NCBI GenBank assembly: GCA_018377235.1
Contig: JAGZZT010000016.1
Span: forward strand, 13,918-77,917
Length of the DNA stretch: 64,000 nt
Direction: 5' to 3'
Source: Clostridium sp.
Lineage (GTDB): Bacteria > Bacillota > Clostridia > Lachnospirales > Lachnospiraceae
A program made the position numbers and the translations under genes. The notes under the pieces are model-generated. The model had not been told where the DNA came from, did not search any database, and worked only from the letters and a program-made list of their open reading frames with translations. Shown here piece by piece: positions 32,974 through 43,900 of the stretch (the stretch's first letter is position 1; the number at the start of each line of letters is the position of its first letter).

Positions 32974-34275
32974 CCAGGCAGACAAGACGACAATATCAGA
33001 TGTTCCTTCTGCGGGAAAACGCAGGATCAGGTACGAAAGATGATCGCTGGTTCCAACGGCGTATATATCTGTGACGACTGTATTGAACTGTGCGCGGAAA
33101 TCCTGGAGGAGGAGCTGGGCGATGCAGACAATACGAAGGGCATTGATTTCAGCGGCATCAATCTGCTGAAGCCGAAGGAGATTAAGGAGTTTCTCGACGA
33201 GTACGTGGTAGGGCAGGAGGCAGCCAAGAAGGTGCTCTCCGTGGCTGTCTATAACCATTATAAGAGAATTACCTCCCAGGGCGCTCAGGAGGTGGATCTT
33301 CAGAAGAGCAATATTCTGATGCTGGGCCCGACCGGATCCGGCAAGACCTATCTGGCCAATACGCTGGCTAAAATCCTGAACGTGCCGTTCGCAGTCGCCG
33401 ACGCCACGACACTGACAGAGGCCGGATATGTGGGCGAGGATGTGGAGAACATCCTGCTTAAAATTATCCAGGCAGCTGACTATGATATCAGCAAGGCTGA
33501 GTATGGTATTATCTACATTGATGAGATCGATAAGATTACAAAGAAATCAGAGAACGTGTCTATCACGAGAGACGTTTCCGGCGAGGGCGTTCAGCAGGCA
33601 CTCTTAAAGATTCTGGAGGGAACGGTTGCCAGCGTGCCGCCTCAGGGAGGCAGAAAGCATCCGCAGCAGGAGCTTCTTCAGATTGATACCACAAATATTC
33701 TCTTTATCTGCGGAGGAGCCTTCGATGGGCTGGAGAAGATTGTGGAGAACCGTCTGGGAGCTGGCTCCATTGGCTTTGAAGTGGAGATTGCCGACAGACA
33801 GAGCTCTGATATCGACGAACTCTTAGCCCAGGTGATGCCGGAGGATCTGACGAAGTTTGGCCTGATTCCCGAATTTATCGGACGTGTGCCAGTGACTGTT
33901 CCGTTAAAGTCTCTGAATGAGGACGCATTAGTGGAGATTTTATCCAGGCCCAAGAATGCAATTGTGAAACAGTACCAGGCGCTGTTAGATCTGGACGGTG
34001 TAAAGCTGGAGTTTACAGATGATGCCCTGTATGCCATTGCCCATATGGCGGTGGAGAGGAAGACAGGAGCCAGAGGACTGCGCGCTATCATGGAATCCGT
34101 TATGATGGATATTATGTATGAGATTCCGTCAGACAGCAGCATCGGCATCTGCACTATCACCAAGGATGTGGTGGAAGGCAAATGTGGGCCAGAGATTGTA
34201 TACAGAGAAAATACAGTACCCCGTAAATCATTTACCGGGCGCTTAAAGAAGGATAAGACAGGCGAGATTGCGTAA
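32974..34275 (+). CDS. clpX: Clp protease ATP-binding subunit ClpX
   Basis: A 433-residue AAA+ unfoldase. ATG 32974 follows GAGGTGG; an in-frame ATG at 32944 has no ribosome site. The N-terminal zinc-binding domain has RCSFCGKTQ and ICDDC, Walker A is GPTGSGKT, Walker B IIYIDEIDKI, the RKH-type pore region follows GRKHPQQE, and the sensor/IGF-type loop FIGRVPVTV is present. It partners ClpP encoded just upstream. Confidence 0.98.
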   Translation, partial: PGRQDDNIRCSFCGKTQDQVRKMIAGSNGVYICDDCIELCAEILEEELGDADNTKGIDFSGINLLKPKEIKEFLDEYVVGQEAAKKVLSVAVYNHYKRITSQGAQEVDLQKSNILMLGPTGSGKTYLANTLAKILNVPFAVADATTLTEAGYVGEDVENILLKIIQAADYDISKAEYGIIYIDEIDKITKKSENVSITRDVSGEGVQQALLKILEGTVASVPPQGGRKHPQQELLQIDTTNILFICGGAFDGLEKIVENRLGAGSIGFEVEIADRQSSDIDELLAQVMPEDLTKFGLIPEFIGRVPVTVPLKSLNEDALVEILSRPKNAIVKQYQALLDLDGVKLEFTDDALYAIAHMAVERKTGARGLRAIMESVMMDIMYEIPSDSSIGICTITKDVVEGKCGPEIVYRENTVPRKSFTGRLKKDKTGEIA

Positions 34276-34301
34276 ACGCAGGAATCGCAGTGTTGTTTTA
34301 G

Positions 34302-34338
34302 AAAAGGGGATCTGTGAAAGCTGCAGATCCCCTTTTGC
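34302..34338. terminator. Intrinsic terminator between clpX and lon
   Basis: AAAAGGGGATCTG (34302-34314) and CAGATCCCCTTTT (34324-34336) are exact complements. The A-run and T-run make it functional in both directions. lon therefore probably has its own promoter. Confidence 0.9.
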
Positions 34339-34372
34339 AAAGAACAGAGATTTACGAAATCAGGAGAATTAA

Positions 34373-36817
34373 ATGGAACATACACAACGGACGATACCTG
34401 TGGTGGCACTCCGCGGACTGACAGTGCTGCCGCAGATGATTATTAGTTTTGACATAAGCAGAAAGAAATCCATTGCAGCGGTGGAAAAGGCTATGGTGGG
34501 AGATCAGAAGATTCTTCTGGTGACCCAGAAGCGGACAGAAGAGATGAATCCACAGGCAGAGGATTTGTACCAGATGGGAACCATTGCCATGGTAAAGCAG
34601 TTGGTGAAGCTGCCAGGCGGAGTGATCCGGGTGATGGCTGAGGGGGAGGAGAGAGCGGAGCTTTTGTCCCTGAATGCTGACGGCTCTTACCTGGAAGGCG
34701 AGGCAGAAATCAGAACAACAGATGAGGAAAACCTGAGTCAGATCGAGCGGGAAGCCATGACTCGGATTGTGAAGGAAAAACTGGAGGAGTACGGCCGGGT
34801 GGATCAGACAGCCGCCAGAGAGATTCTGCCAAATCTGCTGGCAATCACAGAGCTGCCAGAACTGTTAAATCAGACTGCAGTCCAGTTTCCCTGGGAATTT
34901 ACAGTAAAGCAGCAGGTGCTGGATCAGGTATATCTGACTGCCCAGTATGAGCAGATTGTGAGCATCCTTCTGACAGAAATCGAAGTATTTCAGGTGAAAA
35001 AGGAATTTCAGTCCAAGGTGAAGGCTGCCATTGACAAAAATCAGAAGGATTATATTCTGAGAGAGCAGATGCGGATTATCAGGGAGGAGCTGGGGGAAGA
35101 TAACCCCGTGTCTGATGCTGATGAGCTGAAGGAAAAGCTTGCATCCATCAAGGCTGGCAAGGAGGTCAAGGACAGAATCGCCAAGGAGATTGAGCGGTTC
35201 AAGAGTATGCCGGGAGGAAGCCAGGATGCAAACGTGCTCAGAACTTACCTGGAAACTGTGCTGGAGCTTCCCTGGGATAAGGTGACGCGGGATAATAATG
35301 ACCTGTGCCATGCAGAGGAGATACTGAATGAGGATCACTATGGACTTGAGAAGGTGAAGGAGCGTGTCCTGGAGTATCTGGCAGTCAGAATTCTGACGAA
35401 AAAGGGGACCAGTCCGATTATCTGCCTGGTGGGCCCTCCTGGTACAGGAAAGACATCTATTGCCAGATCTGTGGCCGGGGCTTTGGGGAAAAAGTATGTG
35501 CGAATCAGTCTGGGAGGCGTTCACGATGAAGCGGAAATCAGGGGACACAGGAAGACTTATGTGGGAGCCATGCCTGGCCGTATTGTAGAAGGGCTTAAGC
35601 AGGCAGGAGTGAAAAATCCCCTGATGCTGTTAGATGAGATTGACAAGGTCAGCAGCGACTATAAAGGCGACACCTCCTCTGCCCTGCTGGAGGTGTTAGA
35701 CAGCGAGCAGAACGTAAAATTTCGGGATCATTATGTGGAAATTCCCGTAGATTTGTCAGAAGCTCTCTTCATTGCCACAGCTAATACGACTCAGACGATT
35801 CCAGGGCCTCTGTTAGACCGTATGGAGGTAATTGAAGTCAGCAGCTACACGGAGAATGAGAAGTTCCATATTGGAAAGAATTATCTGATTCCTAAGCAGA
35901 TGGAACGCCATGGCCTGACAAAGAAGGATCTGTCTATTTCCGGAGCGGCTCTGGAAAAGATTATTCACAATTACACCAGAGAGGCAGGAGTCAGGAATCT
36001 GGAGAGAAGAATCGGTGATATCTGCAGAAAGGCAGCCAGAGAGATTCTGGAGGATCAGATGCGGGAAAAACGCCTTCAGAAGACAAAGTCTCTCAAAGCG
36101 GCGGAGCTTAAGCCCGAGAAGGCTGATAAGAAAGCCGGGAAAGAAGGCTCTGGACGTGAGAAGATGATCCGGGTTACAGAGAAAAATCTGGAGAAATATC
36201 TGGGACGTGAGAAGATTCAGTTTGAGGATGCCTGCGAGGAGGATCAGGTAGGGATTGTCCGTGGACTGGCCTGGACCAGCGTAGGCGGCGATACGCTGGA
36301 AATCGAGGTAAATGTCATGCCAGGAAAAGGAGCGCTTCAGCTGACAGGGCAAATGGGAGACGTGATGAAGGAGTCAGCTCAGACAGCTTTAAGCTATGTC
36401 CGCTCTGCGGCAGACAGCTATGGTGTAAAAAACAGCTATTTCGAGAAGCATGATATTCACATCCACATCCCGGAGGGAGCTGTACCCAAGGACGGGCCTT
36501 CCGCCGGAATTACCATGGCTACGGCTATGATGTCTGCTGTGACAAACCGTCTGGCATCAGCTAAGACTGCAATGACAGGAGAGATAACTCTGCGGGGACG
36601 CGTTCTGCCGATTGGAGGCCTGAAGGAGAAACTTTTAGCAGCCAGAATGGCTCATATGGAGAAGGTTTTAGTGCCGGCGAAAAACCGGCCGGATGTTGAA
36701 GAGCTGTCCAGGGAAATCACAAAGGGAATGGAGATTGTCTTTGTAAAGTCCATGGAGGAGGTTTTAGAAGAGGCGCTGCTTGGAACTGCTGAGAAAAAAG
36801 AAGATAAGAAAAATTGA
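34373..36817 (+). CDS. lon: ATP-dependent protease LonA
   Basis: An 814-residue LonA. The N-terminal substrate domain begins IPVVALRGLTVLPQM. Walker A is GPPGTGKTS (about 353-361), Walker B MLLDEIDKV, and the proteolytic dyad is Ser710 in PKDGPSAG and Lys753 in GGLKEKLLAA. A Lys/Glu-rich insertion (about 567-598, AAELKPEKADKKAGKEG) lies between the ATPase and protease domains and is longer than in most homologues I know. ATG 34373 follows AGGAG. Confidence 0.97.
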   Translation: MEHTQRTIPVVALRGLTVLPQMIISFDISRKKSIAAVEKAMVGDQKILLVTQKRTEEMNPQAEDLYQMGTIAMVKQLVKLPGGVIRVMAEGEERAELLSLNADGSYLEGEAEIRTTDEENLSQIEREAMTRIVKEKLEEYGRVDQTAAREILPNLLAITELPELLNQTAVQFPWEFTVKQQVLDQVYLTAQYEQIVSILLTEIEVFQVKKEFQSKVKAAIDKNQKDYILREQMRIIREELGEDNPVSDADELKEKLASIKAGKEVKDRIAKEIERFKSMPGGSQDANVLRTYLETVLELPWDKVTRDNNDLCHAEEILNEDHYGLEKVKERVLEYLAVRILTKKGTSPIICLVGPPGTGKTSIARSVAGALGKKYVRISLGGVHDEAEIRGHRKTYVGAMPGRIVEGLKQAGVKNPLMLLDEIDKVSSDYKGDTSSALLEVLDSEQNVKFRDHYVEIPVDLSEALFIATANTTQTIPGPLLDRMEVIEVSSYTENEKFHIGKNYLIPKQMERHGLTKKDLSISGAALEKIIHNYTREAGVRNLERRIGDICRKAAREILEDQMREKRLQKTKSLKAAELKPEKADKKAGKEGSGREKMIRVTEKNLEKYLGREKIQFEDACEEDQVGIVRGLAWTSVGGDTLEIEVNVMPGKGALQLTGQMGDVMKESAQTALSYVRSAADSYGVKNSYFEKHDIHIHIPEGAVPKDGPSAGITMATAMMSAVTNRLASAKTAMTGEITLRGRVLPIGGLKEKLLAARMAHMEKVLVPAKNRPDVEELSREITKGMEIVFVKSMEEVLEEALLGTAEKKEDKKN

Positions 36818-36853
36818 TTATCTTTTCAGAATGAGAGAGAAAAGGAAACAAAA

Positions 36854-37453
36854 ATGGTTATTAAAAAAGTAGATTTGGAGACTGTCTGTGGTATTACCAG
36901 CAAGCTTCCGGCTAATACGCAGCCAGAGTTTGCCTTTGCCGGAAAGTCTAACGTAGGAAAATCCTCCCTGATTAATGCTCTGATGAATCGTAAGGCCTAT
37001 GCCAGAACATCGGCCCAGCCGGGAAAAACTCAGACTATCAATTTTTACCATATTAACGATGCTTTTTACTATGTGGATCTGCCGGGCTATGGCTACGCCA
37101 GAGCCAATCAGGAGGTAAAGGCTAAATGGGGAAAGATGATAGAGAATTATCTCCACAAATCTCCCATGCTGAAATGCGTATTTCTGCTTATTGACATCCG
37201 CCATGATCCATCGGAGAACGATCGCCTGATGTACCAGTGGATTTTAGACCAGGGATACCGTCCAGTTATTATTGCTACGAAGGCGGATAAGCTGAAGAGA
37301 AGCCAGATTGCCAAGCATGTGAAAATGGTGAGGGAAGGCCTGTCTATGCAGCCGGAGGACGTTTTGATTCCGTTTTCTGCCGAGACGAAGCAGGGACGGG
37401 AAGAGATCTGGGATTATATTGAGAAAACTGCTGCGGAGGAAGAACAGCAGTGA
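36854..37453 (+). CDS. engB: Ribosome-biogenesis GTP-binding protein EngB/YsxC
   Basis: A 199-residue GTPase needed for late assembly of the large ribosomal subunit. G1 is AGKSNVGKSS (about 29-38), G2/G3 are in TINFYHIN and DLPGYGYA, and G4 is TKADK (about 144). It sits 36 bp after lon as in many Firmicutes, and its stop overlaps the MFS start by 4 bp (GTGA). Confidence 0.97.
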   Translation: MVIKKVDLETVCGITSKLPANTQPEFAFAGKSNVGKSSLINALMNRKAYARTSAQPGKTQTINFYHINDAFYYVDLPGYGYARANQEVKAKWGKMIENYLHKSPMLKCVFLLIDIRHDPSENDRLMYQWILDQGYRPVIIATKADKLKRSQIAKHVKMVREGLSMQPEDVLIPFSAETKQGREEIWDYIEKTAAEEEQQ

Positions 37454-38640
37454 TTCACTTATTGCTGGGGATTATTTACCTGTCCTTTATAAGCCTGGGA
37501 CTGCCTGATTCGCTTTTAGGCTCAGCCTGGCCTGTTATGTATCAGGGATTTTCAGTACCTGTGTCCTATGCAGGCGGGATTTCCGTGATTATTTCAGCAG
37601 GTACCATTTTCTCCAGCCTGCAGAGTGATCGGCTCACGAAACAGTTTGGGACAGGAACAGTTACAGCTGTCAGCGTGTTGATAACGGCTGTGTCTTTGCT
37701 GGGATTTTCTCTCAGCAATTCCTATCTGGAACTGTGCCTTTGGGCCGTTCCCTACGGTCTGGGCGCTGGAAGCGTGGACGCTTCCCTGAATAATTATGTA
37801 GCGCTTCACTATGCAGGCAGCCATATGAGCTGGCTGCACTGTATGTGGGGGGTGGGAGCTTCCCTGGGACCGTATATTATGGGGTATGTCCTGGCAGGCG
37901 GACAAAGCTGGAATATGGGATATCGCTGCATTGCCGTGCTCCAGTTCGCTCTGACAGCTGTTCTCGTGCTCAGCCTTCCGCTTTGGAAAAAGATGAAAAT
38001 GTACAAAGGGGAGATGGCCGGCAGCCAGAAAGGGAATGGCAGAAGGCCCCTGTCTATCAGAGAGATTGTCAGAATTCCTGGCGCAGGAGAAGTTTTAGCG
38101 GCTTTTTTCTGCTACAGCGCTTTGGAGCAGACGGCAGGACTGTGGGCCGGAAGCTACCTGGTGCTGAGAAAAGGAATTTCAGCAGAGGCTGTATCGGGTT
38201 TTGTCAGCCTGTTTTTCCTGGGAATTACGGTGGGAAGAGCCCTTGGCGGCTTTCTAACGATGAGACTTGGAGATACGCGGATGATACGGCTGGGCGAAGC
38301 TGTGATTTTGTCGGGACTTCTGTGCCTGTTTCTGCCTTTTGGGAACAGAACTGCGGCGGCTGGTCTGGTTCTGACAGGACTGGGCTGCGCTCCTGTTTAT
38401 CCATCCATTATTCACTCTACGCCAGAGCATTTTGGGGCGGATAAATCCCAGGCGGTAATCGGAGTGCAGATGGCCTTCGCCTATGTGGGAAGTCTCAGCA
38501 TACCTCCGTTGTTCGGCCTGATTGCCGCTCACATAAGCGCTGCCTGGTTTCCAGCCTATCTGCTTATAATCCTGATTTTTATGACAGTCATGTATGAAAG
38601 AATGCTGCCTAAGGTGAGAAAGAACGGCAGAGGAGAATAA
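37450..38640 (+). CDS. MFS transporter
   Basis: A 396-residue major facilitator with about 12 membrane segments. The N-terminal half contains GLPDSLLGSAWPVMY, typical of the FucP/sugar-like branch, and a GxLxDR-like loop between helices 2 and 3 (SLQSDRLTKQFGTG). A basic, hydrophilic central loop (about 178-200) separates the halves. Start is GTG 37450, translationally coupled to engB, with GGAGG 9 nt upstream. The substrate is unknown. Confidence 0.88.
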   Translation: MIHLLLGIIYLSFISLGLPDSLLGSAWPVMYQGFSVPVSYAGGISVIISAGTIFSSLQSDRLTKQFGTGTVTAVSVLITAVSLLGFSLSNSYLELCLWAVPYGLGAGSVDASLNNYVALHYAGSHMSWLHCMWGVGASLGPYIMGYVLAGGQSWNMGYRCIAVLQFALTAVLVLSLPLWKKMKMYKGEMAGSQKGNGRRPLSIREIVRIPGAGEVLAAFFCYSALEQTAGLWAGSYLVLRKGISAEAVSGFVSLFFLGITVGRALGGFLTMRLGDTRMIRLGEAVILSGLLCLFLPFGNRTAAAGLVLTGLGCAPVYPSIIHSTPEHFGADKSQAVIGVQMAFAYVGSLSIPPLFGLIAAHISAAWFPAYLLIILIFMTVMYERMLPKVRKNGRGE

Positions 38641-38747
38641 AAAAGTGTCTAAAAGAAACAGTTTCAAAGGACAGGGGGTCTGAAAAGAGGAATAGGCTCA
38701 AAAGCGAAAATGATTGAGAAAAAGAAAAAATGAATCAATCAAGAAAT

Positions 38748-38797
38748 AACAGCCAGATGGAGAATCTCTTCTGTGGATTCTTAATCTGGCTGTTTTG
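38748..38797. terminator. Bidirectional terminator between the MFS gene and the malic-enzyme operon
   Basis: AACAGCCAGAT (38748-38758) and ATCTGGCTGTT (38784-38794), plus inner GAGAATC/GATTCTT pairing. A T-run follows on the plus strand and a T-rich stretch on the minus strand. Confidence 0.85.
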
Positions 38798-38803
38798 AAC
38801 ATT

Positions 38804-39016
38804 TTATGGACGGCGCGTATTTTTTTCCTGCAGCTTTTTTATTTTCGAGCATTCCTCCGCCGCCCGGTGCAGGATGGCGAAGACGGCTGCAGGGAGAAAG
38901 AGAAAAAGATAACATTTCCTCTTGAATATCTGATACTGCCGCTGAGCCTGACTGAAATCGCCCCGGATAAGATCAGAAAGGCGTACAGAACCCGTCTGTC
39001 TGCGTTTTAGAAACAT
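38804..39016 (-). CDS. Small basic single-pass membrane protein, unknown
   Basis: A 70-residue protein from ATG 39016, which follows TAGGAGGAAG. The first 16 codons of the longer frame (to 39064) run into the preceding gene and lack a ribosome site. The N-terminal half is basic and hydrophilic (MFLKRRQTGSVRLSDL), one hydrophobic helix follows (CYLFLFLPAAVFAIL), and the tail is charged. It is the third gene of a malic enzyme, DUF4364, small-protein operon, 25 bp after DUF4364. An ORF on the opposite strand (38795-39010) is its shadow. Confidence 0.7.
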   Translation of the reverse strand: MFLKRRQTGSVRLSDLIRGDFSQAQRQYQIFKRKCYLFLFLPAAVFAILHRAAEECSKIKKLQEKNTRRP

Positions 39017-39041
39017 GGGCTTCCTCCTATGCCGGAATAAG

Positions 39042-39578
39042 CTAAGGCTTGACCGGTTTATCACTCATCAGGGATTTCATAATAAAGGAGTAAATCTCCT
39101 GACTTTTGCCTTTCCAGTGATTGCACATACTCTCAGCCTGTTCCTTGTCAGGCACAGATACGTCCAGGCTGATCAGGACATTTTTTCCCTCCCGCACTTC
39201 ACAGTGAACAGTGTAATCCTGGTTGGTGGATTTATAGAAATCGGAGATAAATCCGGCCTCGTCTCTCATACGGAACTTGTTCTCCTTCAGGTATTCGTTC
39301 ATATCCTCCACAATAGCAGGGGAGATCGTTTTTCCAAAGAAGTCCAGGGTATCTTCCCCCTCCTGAGTAATCTCGTAGCGGGTACTGTTGTGAACTGTTT
39401 CCTGGCGGATCAGACCTGCGTCCAGCAGGTCATTTAGGGCCTGCTGCAGCGTAAAGTAGCTTGTATAATCACGATCCAGAAAGAAGCTGGAAAGCTGGGC
39501 GTTTGTCAGCGGGAAATTTACCTGTTTCAGCATGTACAGATTCATCAGCTTGTATAATGTCATTGGTTCAGCTAACAT
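39042..39578 (-). CDS. DUF4364 family winged-helix protein
   Basis: A 178-residue protein that matches the DUF4364 pattern: a PadR/winged-helix-like N-terminus (LYKLMNLYMLKQVNFPLTNA, then FFLDRDYTSYFTLQQALNDL) and YEITQEGEDTLDFF, followed by a C-terminal alpha/beta part. Members are common in Clostridia and probably bind DNA, but targets are unknown. It lies 36 bp downstream of malic enzyme in the same direction, so a link with central metabolism is possible. Confidence 0.87.
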   Translation of the reverse strand: MLAEPMTLYKLMNLYMLKQVNFPLTNAQLSSFFLDRDYTSYFTLQQALNDLLDAGLIRQETVHNSTRYEITQEGEDTLDFFGKTISPAIVEDMNEYLKENKFRMRDEAGFISDFYKSTNQDYTVHCEVREGKNVLISLDVSVPDKEQAESMCNHWKGKSQEIYSFIMKSLMSDKPVKP

Positions 39579-39614
39579 GGCAAAACTCCTTTAAAGAAAA
39601 CTGATCGGGGCAGG

Positions 39615-40766
39615 CTAACGGATATGCTCCTTGACAGCCTGGCTGACCACATCGGCCACTCTCGGATCAAAGGCGGCTGGAAGAATATTGACATCACTTA
39701 ATTCCTCCTCAGACACCAGAGAAGCGATAGCCTCAGCTGCCGCTAATTTCATCTCCTCTGTAATAGCACAGGCCCGTCCCTCTAAGGCGCCTCGGAAAAT
39801 GCCAGGGAAGATCAGGACGTTGTTTACCTGGTTCGGGAAATCGGAACGCCCTGTGCCTACTACTCTGGCGCCTGCCTCTCTGGCCAGATCCGGCATGATT
39901 TCAGGAACCGGATTCGCCATGGCGAAGAGGATAGCGTCATGATTCATGGAAGCGACCATCTCAGGCGTTACAATGCCGGGAGCAGAGACTCCTACAAAGA
40001 TGTCGGCGCCCCTTAAGGCATCTGCTAAGCTGCCGGTGCGTTTTTCAAGGTTAGTCACCTTAGCCATCTTTTCCTGCATCCAGTTAAGTCCTTCCATACC
40101 CTCGCAGATCATACCGGCCTTATCGCATAAAATAATGTGTTTAAAGCCATATGTAAGCAGCAGTCTTGTGATGGCGATTCCCGCGCTGCCTGCGCCGTTT
40201 ACCACTACCTGAGCGGTTTCTTTTTTCTTTCCCGTTACCTTTAAGGCGTTGATAATACCGGCCAGAACGACAATGGCAGTTCCATGCTGATCATCATGGA
40301 AGACCGGGATGGAGAGGCGCTCCTTTAAGCGCTCCTCAATTTCAAAACAACGGGGAGCTGAGATGTCCTCCAGGTTAATTCCGCCGAAGGCAGGAGCGAT
40401 GCGGACAACCGTTTCAATAATTTCCTCTGTATCCTGGGTGTCCAGGCAGATGGGGAATGCATTGATTCCACCGAATTCCTTGAAAAGAACGGCCTTGCCC
40501 TCCATAACAGGCATAGCTGCCAGAGGCCCGATATTTCCAAGTCCCAGCACGGCGCTTCCGTCGGATACAACGGCTACTGTATTGGATTTAATCGTGTATG
40601 TGTAGGCTGCCTCCGGATTCTCTGCGATCACCTTACATGGCTCCGCTACGCCAGGCGTATAGGCCAGAGCTAAATCCTCGCGGCTTTTTACAGCTGCCTT
40701 GGAGACGGTCTCAATTTTTCCATTCCACTCCTCATGGAGCTTCAGAGCTTTTTCACTGTTTGTCAT
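39615..40766 (-). CDS. NAD(P)-dependent malic enzyme
   Basis: A 383-residue oxaloacetate-decarboxylating malate dehydrogenase of the short bacterial type. LAYTPGVAEPCK near residue 35 holds the catalytic Tyr, Lys lies in GKAVLFKEFGGI, the metal ligands are in NLEDISAPRCFEIE and PVFHDDQHGT, and the Rossmann motif is VVNGAGSAGIAI. The product is pyruvate plus CO2 and NAD(P)H. It opens a three-gene operon. No phosphotransacetylase-like C-terminal extension is present. Confidence 0.95.
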   Translation of the reverse strand: MTNSEKALKLHEEWNGKIETVSKAAVKSREDLALAYTPGVAEPCKVIAENPEAAYTYTIKSNTVAVVSDGSAVLGLGNIGPLAAMPVMEGKAVLFKEFGGINAFPICLDTQDTEEIIETVVRIAPAFGGINLEDISAPRCFEIEERLKERLSIPVFHDDQHGTAIVVLAGIINALKVTGKKKETAQVVVNGAGSAGIAITRLLLTYGFKHIILCDKAGMICEGMEGLNWMQEKMAKVTNLEKRTGSLADALRGADIFVGVSAPGIVTPEMVASMNHDAILFAMANPVPEIMPDLAREAGARVVGTGRSDFPNQVNNVLIFPGIFRGALEGRACAITEEMKLAAAEAIASLVSEEELSDVNILPAAFDPRVADVVSQAVKEHIR

Positions 40767-40944
40767 AATGCGATCCCTTTCTTTATTGAGATTTTATTCC
40801 TGATAATATCTATCATATCAAGTTTATTTTCTGAAATCAAGCCTTTGCCAAAAAGTCGATTTTATGTAGTGTAATTGAAAGGAAAGTATGATAAAATAGA
40901 AAACAGATTTTGGAAGCAATATGAATACTGCAGGTGAGAATGCT

Positions 40945-43900
40945 ATGAGAGAACGAATCAACCGGCTGGCCATGGGCATTGTGGATACGGCGAAACCAAA
41001 TGCAGTCTGGGAGCCGGATGCGATAGAAGAGACAATCAGAACGAATACAACAGTAAAGAGAGAGCTGCTTATTGGAACCGAGGGCGGAGGAAGCATTAAG
41101 GGGCTGGTCTATTCCACCAGCGACAGAGTCCGCGTTTTTGCGGATCATACATCCTTTGGCGGAGTCAGAAACAGGATTTCCTATGAGGTGGATACTTCTT
41201 TTATGGAGGCAGGTGACGAAATTGATGGAATGTTTCATCTGGTCACAAGCTGTGGAGAGATAGAAATTCCTTATGTTTTTTATGTGGATCTGGCTGCCTC
41301 AGGAAGCGTGCTGAGCGGTTTGAAGACGCCAAAGGACTTCGCCAGACTGGCGGGAAACGATGGAGACACTGCGCTGCGGCTTCTGGACTACCCAGATTTC
41401 CTGGAAGCGCCCTTTATGCAGGATCCTCATGTACGTGCGGTTTACGAGGGGTTAAAGGGCCATGGGAGCAGACAGTGCTTTCTTGAAGAGTTTTTAAATG
41501 GGCTTGGAGTGAAAGAGCCCTTCTGTATTTTTTTTGATGAAGAACAGAAAACTTACGAGAATCCGTCCGGCCACGTCCAGGACTCTATTGAGATTAAGAG
41601 CAGGGGATGGGGATACATCTGTCTGGAAGCAGAGGCAGACGGGGACTTTATCCACCTGTTAAAGAGAACTGTGACTCAGGAAGATTTTAAGAACGGGGTG
41701 TGCAGTCTGCCGTTCCAGATTTTGTCAGAAAATCTCCACGGAGGAAGAAATTACGGAGCTGTCTTTGTGACAGCTGCCGGGGAGAAGTATAAAATTCCCA
41801 TTTCTGTGACTGCAGGGGGGGAGAGAGCCCAGAGGAGCATTTCCTTTAGAGAGGATTTGAAAAACTATATAGAGCTGCGGCTGCAGTATGAAGCTCTCTC
41901 CGAAACAGTTCCTGATCTGGACGGCGATGGAGAAGAGGGCCAGGAGGAGAATCAGCCCAGACAGACCGCGAAAAAGAAGAAAAAGGCGGAGGTTAAAGAT
42001 GAAAGAACTCTCCGCCAGAGACGTCTGTCTTCCTCTATGGGGCGTCTGTTGTCCCAGATGAAAATTTCCTATGAAGATGTGTTCATCCGTTTGCTTGAGG
42101 CAGAGTATCTGCTGTCAACTGGCCGAAGAGATCGGGCACAGTCTCTGTTAGATTCTGTCAAGGAGCAGATTTTGGCAGAGCGGGATCTCCAGGTGATGAA
42201 CTATTTTCTGTTCCAGTATATTCAGGTGTCACTGTCAGAGGATGAGGCGCAGAGGGATGCCTTTTTGAGGCTTCTGCGCCGCCATCTGGCAGCAGAACCA
42301 GGAAACTTCTATTTATACATGATGACCCTTCGACTGGATTCAGAGCTGGCAGCCAGCCCGGCTTCAGTTTATGCTGATTTGCGCAGACAGTTTAAAGAGG
42401 GATCTGCCAGCCCCTTCCTTTTCATGGAAGCCTGCAAAATTCTGGCGAGGGAACCAGAGTTTCTGCGGAATATGGATCCCTTTGAGTCCCATGTCATTTA
42501 TTTTGGAGCCAGAAGAGGACTCCTCTCTGAAGAGACAGCCTTGGCGGCGGCGAAAGCTATTGACAGAAAAAAGGAATTCTGGCCATTCGGTCTTAAAATA
42601 CTGACGGCTTTATATGAGCAGTACGCCAGTCAGGAAATTCTTGCTGCTGTCTGTGCCATGCTGATACGGGGAGGATGCCGTGAAAGCCGGTATTTCCCGT
42701 GGTATGAGAAGGGTGTGGAGGAAAAACTGGCCCTTACAAAGCTTTATGAGCATTATCTGTACTGTCTGCCAGAGGACTATGAAAAGCCCCTTTCCAGGGA
42801 AATGCTTCTCTACTTCTCCTATGGCAATGAGTTAAATGAAAAGGGAAAAGCCAGACTGTACAGAAATGTACTGGAATTTTACAGGGATGACGATTCTGTT
42901 TTCCGGTTTTATGAGAGGGAAATTGAAAAATTTGCCCTTTCCCAGCTGTTTGCAGGAAAAATCAGCAGAGATCTGGCAGTCATTTATCAAAATGTGATTT
43001 ACCCGGATGTGGTGGATCGGCAGCTTGCTCAGGTGCTTCCGTCTGTTTTGAAGTCCAACTGTATCACAGTAAAGGATAAAAATATCCGATACGTAGTAGT
43101 GCGCCACGAGGAACTGACAGTGGAAGATGCCTACCCTCTGACAGGCCAGACTGCCTATGTGCCTCTGTTTTCCGGCAGGGACATTTTAATGTTCCAGGAT
43201 GACGCGGGAAACAGGTTTATGAGCACTCCCTACGAGACGTCTGCGGCAATGGATGGGGAAGAGCTGGCTAAGAGATGTTTCCAGGTGTACCCGGAGCATC
43301 CCAGCCTGCTTTTAAATGCCTGTCAGAAGGTATTGGAGCAGGAGGAGAAGGGGAGAGAAGGGCAGGACGCTTCTATAACAGAAAGCGAGGAGAAGATTCT
43401 GTTAAAAGCACTTTCTGAGCCTTCTCTCCATCCTATTTACAGAAAGAAGATCATGTCTGCTCTGATCCGCTGCTATGTGGATATCCTGGCGCCGGGAGGA
43501 CAGGGAAACAGGGAGAAAGCTGCTGCTTTTCTGCTGGCAGCGGACAAGGATTCCATGAGCTCCAGTGAGCGGGCACAGATTATGAAGGCTTTCATTGTAC
43601 AGGGATATTATTCTGAGGCCTATGACATGCTGTGCCGATACGGGAGCGAACATCTGGGAACCGACGAGCTGAGGAAACTGGTTGTAAAAATGATTCTGGA
43701 CAGTCTGATGCGGGAGGATCAGCGGCTGTTAAGCCTTTCTTTTCAGATTTTCCAGGAGGGGCAGGCAGAGAGTACCATATTAGATTACCTGTGCGAGTAT
43801 TTTAACGGCACAGTAGATCAGATGTTCTGTATTCTGCTGGCAGGTATACGGGCTCAGGCAGATACTGCAGATATGGAGGAACGGCTGCTCTGCCAGATGC

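Noticed and set aside
38795..39010. Plus-strand ORF of 71 codons
   Set aside because: It lies opposite the small membrane protein gene at 38804-39016, which has a strong ribosome site and follows its operon; the plus frame starts inside a terminator.
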